From: Symsagittifera roscoffensis
Taxonomy: Eukaryota > Xenacoelomorpha > Acoela > Convolutidae
DNA length: 64,000 bases
Reading direction: 5' to 3'
Assembly: GCF_963678635.1 (NCBI RefSeq)
Contig: NW_026971149.1
Coordinates: 1-64,000, forward strand
Shown: positions 36,002 to 48,118 of the stretch, piece by piece
Position numbering within the stretch: position 1 is the stretch's first letter
Layout of the letters: every line of letters begins with the position of its first letter
The notes under the pieces: generated by a model
The model's database searches: none
What the model was told of the DNA's origin: nothing
Seen by the model: the letters and a program-made list of their open reading frames with translations, nothing else
Position numbers and translations under genes: made by a program

Positions 36002-38220
36002 CTAGGTGGCCGCGTTCCAGCATTACAAAATTTTTTGAGGTGGGGTAGGGGCCCCCACCGGTACAAGTAATATCCCTCAAATGGACTATAGAGAAATTTT
36101 GCAAAAAAGTCGATTCTCGAAATTGTCAGGTTAGAATGGTCTAATTTTTTGCATGCGGCCCTAAAATGTCAAATGAATAGGGGTTTCCTTTTGTGATTTT
36201 TCGACCCAACAATTTTTAACAGGTGTTTGGGCTAATTTGGGCTTTTTGCCCAATTTGGGAAAAGTTTTTATTTTGCTTAATTCTCAAAAATAAGTAAAAA
36301 TTTTGATATGCTTATGAAAATACGTCTAAATTGATTTCAGCAGTCCTATCTAGCGAACTAATCATCATGGTGGTGGAGGTTTTTGAATCTGAGAAAATTG
36401 ATTTTTTTGACTTTTTTTTACCCATTTTTGAATACTTTTTCAAAATAAAAGCCTTTAACGAAAAAACTTGAAAATAATTTGCTTAATTTATTTATTTGAG
36501 CTTAAAGGGCCTTGCTCTGGCTTTTTTAGCTAAAATGAAAAGTTTCAGCTGAAAATTGGCACTTTTTCGAAACAATCATTTTTTTCAAAAAATTTTTAAG
36601 TTTTTGATTTTTTTACAATTTTTTGTTCAGAAATAAAGTTAAAAAACGATTTTTGAATCAGAGTCAATTTTTTGTTTCCAACCTAATGTACTTTATGTGG
36701 GAGTACTGTTTGTACTATTTTTAGGCCCTCATTTTTGTTTTAAGCCAAGATATTGCTTTCGGATTTCTGTCTAAAAAATCGTAAAAACAGGTTTTTTTGA
36801 CCTTTCTCAAAATTTTAAAATAAGTGACCCACTTGTTGTTAGCCGCCAGATAAGGTCTCCCAAAACCTCGAGAATCCAATAAACAGACTGATGAGATTTT
36901 TTTACAAATTTTTTCAAAATTTGAATTTTCTGATTTTTTTTGAACTTTTCAGCTGAAAAATTATTCTAAGTATCGCCATTTGAAGAAGAAAAAAGGTTAA
37001 AGTTCAAAATTCCCTTTATTTTCTGCAGTTTTTTTTCTTCCAGGGGTGTTATCACGCTGAAAATGGCTCATTCAGACTATCTGTATAGCTTGTTTAGGTT
37101 CCAGTTTCTCAAGTTGGCTCAAAGGTGCCTTAAGTGGAGGCGAAAAGGAAAAATAGCCAAAATGAAAACTTCATAACATCTACAATTTTCAACATTTTTT
37201 GGTAATTTAAAATGCTAGACCCACTAAGTTGGGTACGCTGAATCGTAATATGCAATTAATTTTCACTTTTTTTCAATTTTGAAAATTACAAATTTTTTGA
37301 TTTTTAAAAAAAAAACATAATTTTTGAATTTTTCTCTTTTTTAAAACATTTTACATCATATTGATGTTTTTTCTGCCAAAGTGTTATAAACGGCTAGAGA
37401 AGGAATCTTCATTACTTAAGAACAGTGGGTGGTGCGAGCAAAACTTGAAAAAAAAATGATTCATTTCTAACGATTTACAAAAGAAACAAAGGAAAAAAAC
37501 CGTTTTTCAATTCATTTGAAAACTTACAATTTTTCTCATCATTATCCCTTACTAGTTTTCAACAACCGCATTTGTAACCACCTAACATCAGTTGTTCTTG
37601 GAAGCATTGATTAATAAAATCAATTTTTTTAAAATTAATACAGCTTCTCATGAGGAATTGAAAACAAGCATTAGTGTAAAAAAAATTTGTGAAAAATTAA
37701 GAACAACTATCCGTTAACCTGGATCGAGGTAGGATGCTCACTCGGTCCCTCTGGGACCTGTAGAGGGAGCAGCCGTAACCGTAAATTCTACGCTTAAAAT
37801 CTGAAATCAGCCTGATCTGAATTATGATTTGAGCGGAGATCAAATAAGTTTTTGATGTTGCGTTCTTATTTTCAACAATTTTTTTCTTTCCATTTTCTTC
37901 ATTTTCTATTTTACTTTTGCCAACATCAGTCTCATTGCCAGCCCGGTATTGGCCAAAATTTGATAGTTTTACACCTTGAAGTCTTTGCGTTTTTTGGTGG
38001 TAGTTGAAAATAAAGTTTAGGAGAACTTTTTAATTAATATATTTTTTCACCTGGCAAAATTAATTGAGCATTGGCATTTGCGCCCGAAGGGCGCATTGCG
38101 AATGGGAATGCGTAGAAGTCCACATATTTGCTTGAGCACATTATGTCGATGCATGACCACGCTCTCTTTTGGTTTGACTAAATACGAAAAACAAACATCC
38201 ACCACTAGTACCTGATTGTG
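36002..38220 (+). repeat. U17, M-class cassette (2.22 kb)
   Basis: The head stem at 36039-36059 is the same as in U6, but the body carries many of its own substitutions. H1 is at 37735-37771 and H2 at 38080-38094. It follows an L tail (GACCTGACCGG), showing an L-to-M switch exactly at CTAG. No gene seen. Confidence 0.85.
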
Positions 38221-40706
38221 CTAGATGGTCGCGTGTAGCACAAAAAGCAATTAGGAAGGGGTAGGGGCCCCTTCCGGGCAAAAAATTTCTAAAATTATAC
38301 ATTTACCAAAATGACCATATTTGTCGAGTTCTCAAAAACGTTTCGTTGAATTTTTCTAATTTTTTGCATGCGGCCCTAATTTGACACGGCAATCATATCT
38401 TATAAAGGTCACTTTTCGATCCTATCGGTTTGAAGCCCATTTTACCCGATTTTTCCACTTTTTTGAGTTAACTAAAAGGTGATTTTTCGAAGTTTCTCAA
38501 ATTGGGTACTTTTTACGGCTTTGGTCATGAAAACCATTCTGAACAGGTTCATAGAGTGTGGCTTAGTGAGTTTATTCAATTGGGACAACTTTTTTTGACT
38601 TTTTGAAAAAAATTGTTTTTTCCTATTTCTGACTCAACATTTTGATTTAAAAATTAAAAAATTTTGAAAGTGATTAAAAGTGGTTTTTGATGGTTGATTC
38701 GAGCTCCCGATAGTCAATTTAGTGGGTATAGAGTATTTGAAGGTCAAAATTGGATAAAAATTGTAGTTTTTTGTATTTTTGAATTTTGACCATATATGGT
38801 ACTAATTAGTGTAAATACTACTACTAAAATTGTCAAAAAATGGTTTCGTTCTTAAAAAAAACCCGATGGATTGTTTCAAAAATTGGCATGCGATCCTCAT
38901 TTGACACGGCATCGATGTTTTTACTGATCACTTTTTCATCCTATTTGTTTGAAGACTATTTTTTACATTTTTCCACTTTTTCAAAGTGCTGAAAAAAGAG
39001 TTTTTTCGAATTTCCTCGAATTGGGTACTTTTTACGGCTTCGGTCACCAGAACCATTCTGAGCAGGTTCAAAAATAGTGGCTTAGATTTTTAGTTGATTT
39101 TGAACAACTTTTTTTGTTTTTCTGAAAAAAAAACCTTTTTCCCATTTCTGACTCAACTTTTTGATGGAAAAAAACTTAAAAAATTCAGAACGATTAAAAA
39201 TGGTTTTTGATGGTTGATTCGAGCTTAGCATAGTCAATTTAGTCGGTATAGAGTATTTAAAAGTCAAAATTGGATAAAATTTGTAGTTTTTGCGATTTTT
39301 TTATTTTGACGATTTATGGAAAAATTGGTGTATATACTACTTTGTCAATTTCTGGAACAATTGTTTCGTTCTCAAAATTGCTTGAGTGCTTCTGCTGAAA
39401 TTTGGCATGTGGCCTGAATCTACTCTCGTAATTTACACGTGATATTAGTAATGGTTTTTCTCATAAAATTCTTTTCTATAAGTTTGAAGAAAACTTTTCC
39501 ATTATCCGTTTTTTATGTTTCCAAAAAAGTTATTAACGACATTTCTCAAATTGAGTAAGCGTCTAGTCAATGGTAATGAAAACTATTTTGAACTTAATCA
39601 TATACTATGATTCCATTGGTAAAACTACTTGCCACCTTATTTTTTGACAGTATTTAAAAATCGGTTTGTTTTTCGGACTTACTTTTCTGGTAAAAAATGA
39701 AATTTTAATAAATAGCTTTTGAAAATATATGACACATGTTTTGAAAAAATAAAACGAAACATATAAAATGGGCTGTCGATTGTTCGTTTTAGCTTCGCAA
39801 TTTTGAGTTTGGTGGGTGAAGAGCCTTAATTTAACCGAAATGGTTTCAGTTTGTAATTTTTGTTCTTTTTCGGCAGACATACAATTTGAAGAAAGAGTTT
39901 TCAAAATCTATCTGAAAATTAACAAAAAAAGCAGTCTGAAATAACCAGAATCGTTTTTTGCTTTTTGATCTATTTCCATGCTTGAGAAGGTTAGTCAGAG
40001 TCTTCCATTGATTTATGAGTGATACGAGTCATCACAAATGAAAAGATTATTATTATTTTTTAAAACTTCAAACAAAAATTAGTCTTTACATTTGCAGTGG
40101 ATAAGGGACTGTGAAAAAAAAAAACACAATTGGCCAAAGATTTTGTCTTAATCAAAAATGGCATATTATCCAAAGCCTTTACTGATGCTCCCTGGGACCC
40201 TTGTGGTCCCACTTAGGGAGCATCATTGACCTCCAACAAAGAAAACAGATATAGACGACAGTCACAATAATGTCTTGCTATCTTTAAGTGTTTTTAGGTA
40301 TTTTTTTTTAAAAATTCGAATGAAGTAATTAGTTTATTTTGCGAAAAACGGCAAAAAAAATCAAATCAGTATTTTCAAAATTCAGACAGTATCTGAATGG
40401 GAACCTCATGTGGTCCTGTTGTTGGTGGTACTGAATCTCGTGAAAAAAGTCGGAGTCGCAGCTGTACACGGCAAATTTCAGATAAAACCATAGTAATGTT
40501 TTATGTGAACTGTTCGGAGAAGAAGTTCAGTAAGAAGAAAAAATCGGCTTCACCACTGCGCCCGTAGGGGGCAAAGTGAATGCGAACGTTTCAAGTAGGA
40601 CTTTTTTCAAGAGTAACTGACCTGAGATGGGGTAAAGGTGAAACAAAAAACTTTTCTCGGAAGCAAGATTAGTCACGGAGGGCGGGTGGGACGCAGACCT
40701 GACCGG
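38221..40706 (+). repeat. U18, L-class cassette (2.49 kb)
   Basis: The head stem is at 38254-38275, H1 at 40184-40224 and H2 at 40549-40580. It is near-identical to U12 (24028-26511), with a handful of substitutions and A/T-run length changes. The left neighbour is an M cassette (an L cassette for U12) and the right neighbour an L cassette (a Q cassette for U12). Confidence 0.86.
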
Positions 40707-43172
40707 CTAGATGGTCGCGTGTAGCACAAAAAGCAATTAGGAAGGGGGAGGGGCCCCTTCCGGGCAAAAAATTTCTAAAATTAAACGTTTAACAAAACGA
40801 CCAAATTTGTCGAGTTCTCAAAAACGTTTCGTTGAATTTTTCTAATTTTTTGCATGCGGCCCTAATTTGACACGGCAATCATATCTTATAAAGGTCACTT
40901 TTCGATCCTATCGCTTTGAAGCCCATTTTACCCGATTTTTCCACTTTTTTGAGTTAACTAAAAGGTGATTTTTCGAAGTTTCTCAAATTGGGTACTTTTT
41001 ACGGCTTTGGTTATGAAAACCATTCTGAACAGGTTCATAGAGTGTGGCTTAGTGAGTTTATTCAATTGGGACAACTTTTTTTGACTTTTTGAAAAAAATT
41101 GTTTTTTCCTATTTCTGACTCAACATTTTGATTTAAAAAATAAAAAATTTTGAAAGTGATTAAAAATGGTTTTTGATGGTTGATTCGAGCTCCCGATAGT
41201 CAATTTAGTGGGTATAGAGTATTTGAAGGTCAAAATTGGATAAAAATTGTAGTTTTTGGTATTTTTGAATTTTGACCATATATAGTACTAATTAGTGTAA
41301 ATACTACTACTAAAATTGTCAAAAAATGGTTTCGTTCTTAAAAAAAACCCGTTGAATTGTTTCAAAAATTGGCATGCGATCCTGATTTGACACGGCATTG
41401 AGGCTTTTACTGGTCACTTTTTCATCCTATTTGTTTGAAGACCATTTTCTCCATTTTTCCACTTTTGCAAAATGCTGAAAAAAGTGACTTTTCGAATTTT
41501 CTCGAATTGGGTACTTTTTACGGCTTCGGTCATCAGAACCATTCTGAGCAGGTTCAAAAAAGGTGGTTTAGATTTTTAGTTGATTCTGAACAACTTTTTT
41601 TGTTTTTGTGAAAAAAAAAGATTTTTCCCATTTCTGACTCAACTTTTTGATGGAAAAAAAACTTAAAAAATTCAAAACGATTAAAAATGGTTTTTGACGG
41701 TTGATTCGAGCTTACCATAGTCAATTTGGTCGGTATAGAGTATTTGAATGTCAAAATTGGATAAAAATTATAGTTTTTGCGATTTTTTAATTTTGACGGT
41801 TTATGGTAAAAATGCTGTAAATACTACTAGTCAATTTCTGCAACAATTGTTTCGTTCTCAAAATTGGCTTCAGTGTTTTTGCTGAAAATTTGCTTGCGGC
41901 CTGAATCTATTTGTGATTTACACAAGATAATCTTTATAGTTTTTCCGATTAAATTTTTTCTAAAAGTTTTAAGAAAAATTTTCCTCTTTCCATTTTTTTA
42001 TGTTTCCAAAAATGTTTTTAAAGACATTTCTCAAATTGAGTAAGCTTTTAGTCAATGATCATGAAAACTATTTTGAACTTGTTCAAATGATATGGTTCTA
42101 TTGGTACAACTGTTTGCCCCCTTTTTTGACATAATTAAAAACTGTAGTACTTTTCTTTTTTCGCTCTTGTTTTTGTGGTCAAAAAATATAAAACGTTTAA
42201 AGAATTGCTTTTAAAAATATAGATAAAACATGTTCAACAAAATGTAACAAAATTTATAATGGTTGTGGATTGCTGTTTTCAGCTTCGCAAATTCGAAACT
42301 ATTTGGTAAAAAGCCTTAGTTTGTCAAAAATAGTTTGAATTTGTAATTTTTGTTCTTTTTCGGCTGACATTACAATTTGAAGAATGAGTTTTCAAAATCG
42401 ATCTGAAAAATAACAAAATGCACCGTCTGGAATAACCAGATTAGTTTTACCTTTTTGATTTTTTTTGAAAATGGTAGTCCGAGTCTTCCATTGCTTTATG
42501 ATTGATACGAGTTATCACAAATGAAAAAGTTCTTATTTTTTTTAAAACTTCAAAAAAAATTAGTCTTTAGATTTGCAGTGGGTAAGGGACTGTAAAAAAT
42601 AGAATTGGCCAAAGTTTTTGTCTTTATCAAAAATGACATACTATCCAAAGCGTTTATTGATGCTCCCTGGGACCCTTGTGGTCCCACTTAGGGAGCATCA
42701 TTGACCTCCAACAAAGAGAACAAATTTAGACGACAGTCACAAAATTGTCTTGCAATCTTTAGGTGTTTTTCGGTTTTTTTTTGAACTCGAATAAAATAAT
42801 TAGTTCATTTTTAAAAAGACGGCAAAAATAAATCAAATCATTTTTTTCAAAATTGAGACGCCATCTGATTGGGAAACGCATGTGGTCCCGTTGTGGCACA
42901 CATGGGCGACACAAAAAAGTCATCGCAGTCGGACATGTCGGTTTTAAATTAACACAATAGTTATGTTTTATTTATTGGAACAATCTTGGGGAGTTCAGTT
43001 AGAAAAATATAAGCATTGCCATTGCGCTCGAAAAGCGCAATGTGAGTGTGAAAGCTTCACGTAAGAGGTTCTTCAAAAGTAACTGACCTTAGATAGGGTA
43101 AAGGTGAAAGAAAAAACTTTTATCGGAAGCAACATTAGTCACGGAGGGCGGGTGGGACGCAGACCTGACCGG
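40707..43172 (+). repeat. U19, L-class cassette (2.47 kb), mosaic
   Basis: The head stem at 40740-40761 has the GAGGGG loop of U10 and U20, but the bases before it (GCACAAAAAGCAATTAGG) are those of U8. The third subrepeat (near 41890) is the U7 and U28 type (GCTTGCGGCCTGAATC). After H1 (42659-42699) the tail turns to the U10 type, with a fully paired H2 at 43020-43042. At least three sources are joined. Confidence 0.85.
43020..43042 (+). other. H2 hairpin of U19, perfect version
   Basis: CATTGCGCT pairs with AGCGCAATG (9 bp, no mismatch) around CGAAA. U10, U16 and U20 have GGGCGGAATG on the 3' arm. The U19 arm differs at several bases, all of which improve pairing. Confidence 0.75.
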
Positions 43173-45642
43173 CTAGATGGTCGCGTGTAGCATAAAAAGC
43201 ATTTAGGAAGGGGGAGGGGCCCCTTCCGGGCAAAAAATTTCTAAAATTAAACGTTTAACAAAACGACCAAATTTGTCGAGTTCTCAAAAACGTTTCGTTG
43301 AATTTTTCTAATTTTTTGCATGCGGCCCTAATTTGACACGGCAATCATATCTTATAAAGGTCACTTTTCGATCCTATCGGTTTGAAGCCCACTTTACCCG
43401 ATTTTTCCACTTTTTTGAGTTAACTAAAAGGTGATTTTTCGAAGTTTCTCAAATTGGGTACTTTTTACGGCTTTGGTCATGAAAACCATTCTGAACAGGT
43501 TCATAGAGTGTGGCTTAGTGAGTTTATTCAAGTGGAACAACTTTTTTTGACTTTTTGGAAAAAATTGATTTTTCCCATTTCTGACTCAACATTTTGATTT
43601 AAAAAATAAAAAAAATTTGAAAGTGATTAAAAATTGTTTTTGATGGCTGATTCGAGCTCCCGATAGCCAATTTAGTGGGTATAGAGTATTTGAAGGTCAA
43701 AATTGGTTAAAAATTGTAATTTTTTGTATTTTTTAATTTTGACCATATATAGTACTAATTAGTGTAAATACTACTACTAAAATTGTCAAAAAATGGTTTC
43801 GTTCTTAAAAAAAACCCGATGGATTGTTTCCAAAATTGGCATGCGATCCTGATTTGACACGGCATCGACGCTTTTACTGATCACTTTTTCATCCTATTTG
43901 TTTGAAGACCATTTTTTCCATTTTTCCACTTTTTCAAAGTGCTGAAAAAAGTGTTTTTTCGACATTTCTCAAAATGGGCAGTTTTTTAAGCGTTAGTCAC
44001 TACAACAATTCTGAGCAGTTTCAAAAGGATGGATTTGATTTTAATTTGATTTTGAACAACTCTTTTTTACTTTTTGAAAAAAATTGATTTTTCCCATTTC
44101 TGACTCAACGTTTTGATGGAAAAAAAATTAAAAATTTTAAAATGGTTTAAAATGGATTTTGATGGTTGATTCGAGCTTACCATAGTCAATTTAGTCGGTA
44201 TAGAGTATTTAAAAGTCAAAAATGGATAAAATTTGTAGTTTTTGTGATTTTTTTAATTTGACGATTTATGGTAAAATTAGTGTAAATACTACTTTGCCAA
44301 TTTCTGCAACAATTGTTCCGTTCTCAAATTGGCTTGAGTGTTTCTGCTGAAATTTTGCATGTAACCTGAATCGACTCTCGTCATTTACACGTGATATTCA
44401 TAATGGTTTTTCTCATAAAATTCTTTTCTATAAGTTTGAAGAAAAGTTTTCCATTATCCGTTTTTTTTGTTTCCAAAAAAGTTATTAACGACATTTCTCA
44501 AATTGAGTAAGCGTCTAGTCAATGGTTATGAAAACTATTTTGTACCTAATCATATACTATGATTCCATTGGTAAAACTATTTGCCACCTTTTTTTGACAG
44601 TATTGAAAAATCTGGTTTTTTTCGGTCTTAATTTTCTGGTAAAAAAATTAAATTTTAATAAATTGCTTTTGAAAATATATGAGACATGTTTAAAAAAACA
44701 AAACAAAACTTATAAAATGGGCTGTCGATTTTTCGTTTCAGCTTCGCAAAGTCGAGTTGGGTGGGTGAAGAGCCTTAATTTAACCAAAATGGTTTGAATT
44801 TGTAATTTTTGTTCTTTTTCGGCTGACATACAATTAGAAGAAGGAGTTTTCAAAATCTATCTGAAATTGATCAAAAAAAGCAGTGTGAAATAACCAGAAT
44901 CGTTTTTTTCTGTTTGATTTATTTTCATGCTTGAGAAGGGTAGTCAGAGTCTTTATTTGATTTATGAGTGATACGAGTCATCACAAATGAAAAGGTTATT
45001 ATTATTTTTTAAAACTTCAAACAAAAATTAGTCTTTACATTTGCAGTGGATAAGGGACTGTGAAAAAAAACACAATTGGTCAAAGATTTTGTCTTAATCA
45101 AAAATGGCATACTATCCAAAGCCTTTACTGATGCTCCCTGGGACCCTTGTGGTCCCACTTAGGGAGCATCATTGACCTTCAACAAAGAGAACAACTTTAG
45201 ACGACAGTCACAAAATTGTCTTGCAATCTTTAGGTGTTTTTCGGTATTTTTGAACTCGAATAAAGTAATACGTTCATTTTTAAAAAGACGGCAAAAATAA
45301 ATCAAATCAGTATTTTGAAAATTGAGACGCCATCTGAATGGGAAACGCATGTGGTCCCGTTGTGGCACACATGGGCGACACAAAAAAGTCGTCACAGTCG
45401 GACATGTCAGTTTTAAATTAACACAATAGTTATGTTCTATTTATTGGAACAGTCTTGGGGAGTTCAGTTAGAAAAAAAATAAGCATTGCCATTGCGCTCG
45501 AAGGGCGGAATGTGAGTGTGAAAGCTTCACGTAAGAGGTTCTTCAAAAGTAACTGACCTTAGATGGGGTAAAGGTGAAAGAAAATTTTTTTCTCGGAAGC
45601 AAGATTAGTCACGGAGGGCGGGTGGGACGCAGACCTGACCGG
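43173..45642 (+). repeat. U20, L-class cassette (2.47 kb)
   Basis: The head stem is at 43206-43227 (loop GAGGGG), H1 at 45130-45170 and H2 at 45490-45512. It is near-identical to U10 from head to tail, with small A/T-run differences and a corrected TTTCCAAAAAAG near 44470 where U10 has TTATTAAAGTTAAAG. U16 agrees with U20 at that site. Confidence 0.86.
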
Positions 45643-48118
45643 CTAGATGGTCGCGTGTAGCATAAAAAGCATTTAGGAAGGGGAAGGGGCCCCTTCCGGA
45701 CAAAAAATTTCTAAAATTTAACCTTTAACAAAACGACCAAATTTGTCGAGTTCTCAAAAACGTTTCGTTGAATTTTTCTAATTTTTTGCATGCGGCCCTA
45801 ATTTGACACGGCAATCATATCTTATAAAGGTCACTTTTCGATCCTATCGGTTTGAAGCCCATTTTACCCAATTTTTCCACTTTTTTGAGTTAACTAAAAG
45901 GTGATTTTTCGAAGTTTCTCAAATTGGGTACTTTTTACGGCTTTGGTCATGAAAACCAATCTGAACAGGTTCATAGAGTGTGGCTTAGTGAGTTTATTCA
46001 ATTGGGACAACTTTTCTTGACTTTTTGAAAAAAATTGTTTTTTCCTATTTCTGACTCAACATTTTGATTTAAAAAATAAAAAATTTTGAAAGTGATTAAA
46101 AATGGTTTTTGATGGTTGATTCGAGCTCCCGATAGTCAATTTAGTGGGTATAGAGTATTTGAAGGTCAAAATTGGATAAAAATTGTAGTTTTTTGTATTT
46201 TTGAATTTTGACCATATATGGTACTAATTAGTGTAAATACTACTACTAAAATTGTCAAAAAATGGTTTCGTTCTTAAAAAAAACCCGATGAATTGTTTCA
46301 AAAATTGGCATGCGATCCTGATTTGACACGGCATCGATGCTTTTACTGGTCACTTTTTCATCCTATTTGTTTGAAGACTATTTTTTACATTTTTCCACTT
46401 TTTCAAAGTGCTGAAAAAAGAGTTTTTTCGAATTTCCTCGAATTGGGTACTTTTTACGGCTTCGGTCACTAGAACCATTCTGAGCAGGTTGAACAATAGT
46501 GGCTTAGATTTTTAGTTGATTTTGAACAACTTTTTTTGTTTTTCTGAAAAAAACCTTTTTCCCATTTCTGACTCAACTTTTTGATGGAAAAGAAACTTAA
46601 AAAATTCAGAACGATTAAAAATGGTTTTTGATGGTTGATTCGAGCTTAGCATAGTCAATTTAGTCGGTATAGAGTATTTAAAAGTCAAAATTGGATAAAA
46701 TTTGTAGTTTTTGCGATTTTTTTATTTTGACGATTTATGGTAAAATTGGTGTATATACTACTTTGTCAATTTCTGGAACAATTGTTTCGTTCTCAAAATT
46801 GCTTGAGTGCTTCTGCTGAAATTTTGCATGTGGCCTGAATCTATTCTCGTAATTTACACGTGATATTAGTAATGGTTTTTCTCATAAAATTCTTTTCTAT
46901 AAGTTTGAAGAAAACTTTTCCATTATCCGTTTTTTATGTTTCCAAAAAAGTTATTAAGGACATTTCTCAAATTGAGTAAGCGTCTAGTCAATGATAATGA
47001 AAACTATTTTGAACCTAATCATATACTAGGATTCCATTGGTAAAACTACTTGCCACCTTATTTTTTGACAGTTTTTAAAAATATGTTTTTTTTCGGACTT
47101 ACTTTTCTGGTAAAAAATGAAACTTTAATAAATTGCTTTTGAAAATATTTGATACATGTTTTGAAAAAATAAAACGAAACTTATAAAATGGGCTGTCGAT
47201 TGTTCGTTTCAGCTTCGCAATTTCGAGTTTGGTGGGTGAAGAGCCTTAATTTAACCAAAATGGTTTCAGTTTGTAATTTTTGTTCTTTTTCGGCAGACAT
47301 ACAATTTGAAGAAAGAGTTTTCAAAATCTATCTGAAATTTAACAAAAAAAGCAGTCTGAAATAACCAGAATCGTTTTTTCTTTTTGATGTATTTCCATGC
47401 TTGAGAAGGTTAGTCAGAGTCTTCCATTGATTTATGAGTGATACGAGTCATCACAAATGAAAAGGTTATTATAATTTTTTAAAACTTCAAACAAAAATTA
47501 GTCTTTACATTTGCAGTGGATAAGGGACTGTGAAAAAAACACAATTGGCCAAAGATTTTGCCTTAATCAAAAATGGCATACTATCCAAAGCCTTTACTGA
47601 TGCTCCCTGGGACCCTTGTGGTCCCACTTAGGGAGCATCATTGACCTCCAACAAAGAGAACAGATATAGACGACAGTCACAATAATGTCTTGCTATCTTT
47701 AAGTGTTTTTCGGTTTTTTTTTTAATTCGAATGAAGTAATTAGTTTATTTTGCGAAAAACGGCAAAAAAATCAAATTAGTATTTTCAAAATTGAGACAGT
47801 ATCTGAATGGGAATCTCATGTGGTCCTGTTGTTGGAACACCAGTGACGTGAAAAAAGTCGGAGTCGCAGCTGGACACGGGAAATTTCAGATAAAACCATA
47901 GAAATGTTTTATGTGAACTGTTCGGAGAAGAAGTTCAGTGAAAAGAAAAAATGGGCTTCACCATTGCGCCCGTAGGGGGCAAAGTGAATGCGAACGTTTC
48001 AAGTAGGACTTTTTTCAAGAGTAACTGACCTGAGATGGGGTAAAGGTGAAACAAATGATATTTCTCGGAAGCAAGATAGATTAGTCACGGAGGGCGGGTG
48101 GGACGCAGACCTGACCGG
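45643..48118 (+). repeat. U21, L-class cassette (2.48 kb)
   Basis: The head stem is at 45676-45697 (loop AAGGGG, as U7), H1 at 47599-47639 and H2 at 47957-47988. The tail has a four-base duplication, AGATAGATTAG near 48075, where others have AGATTAG. The tail ends GACCTGACCGG but is followed by an M-type head. Confidence 0.85.
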
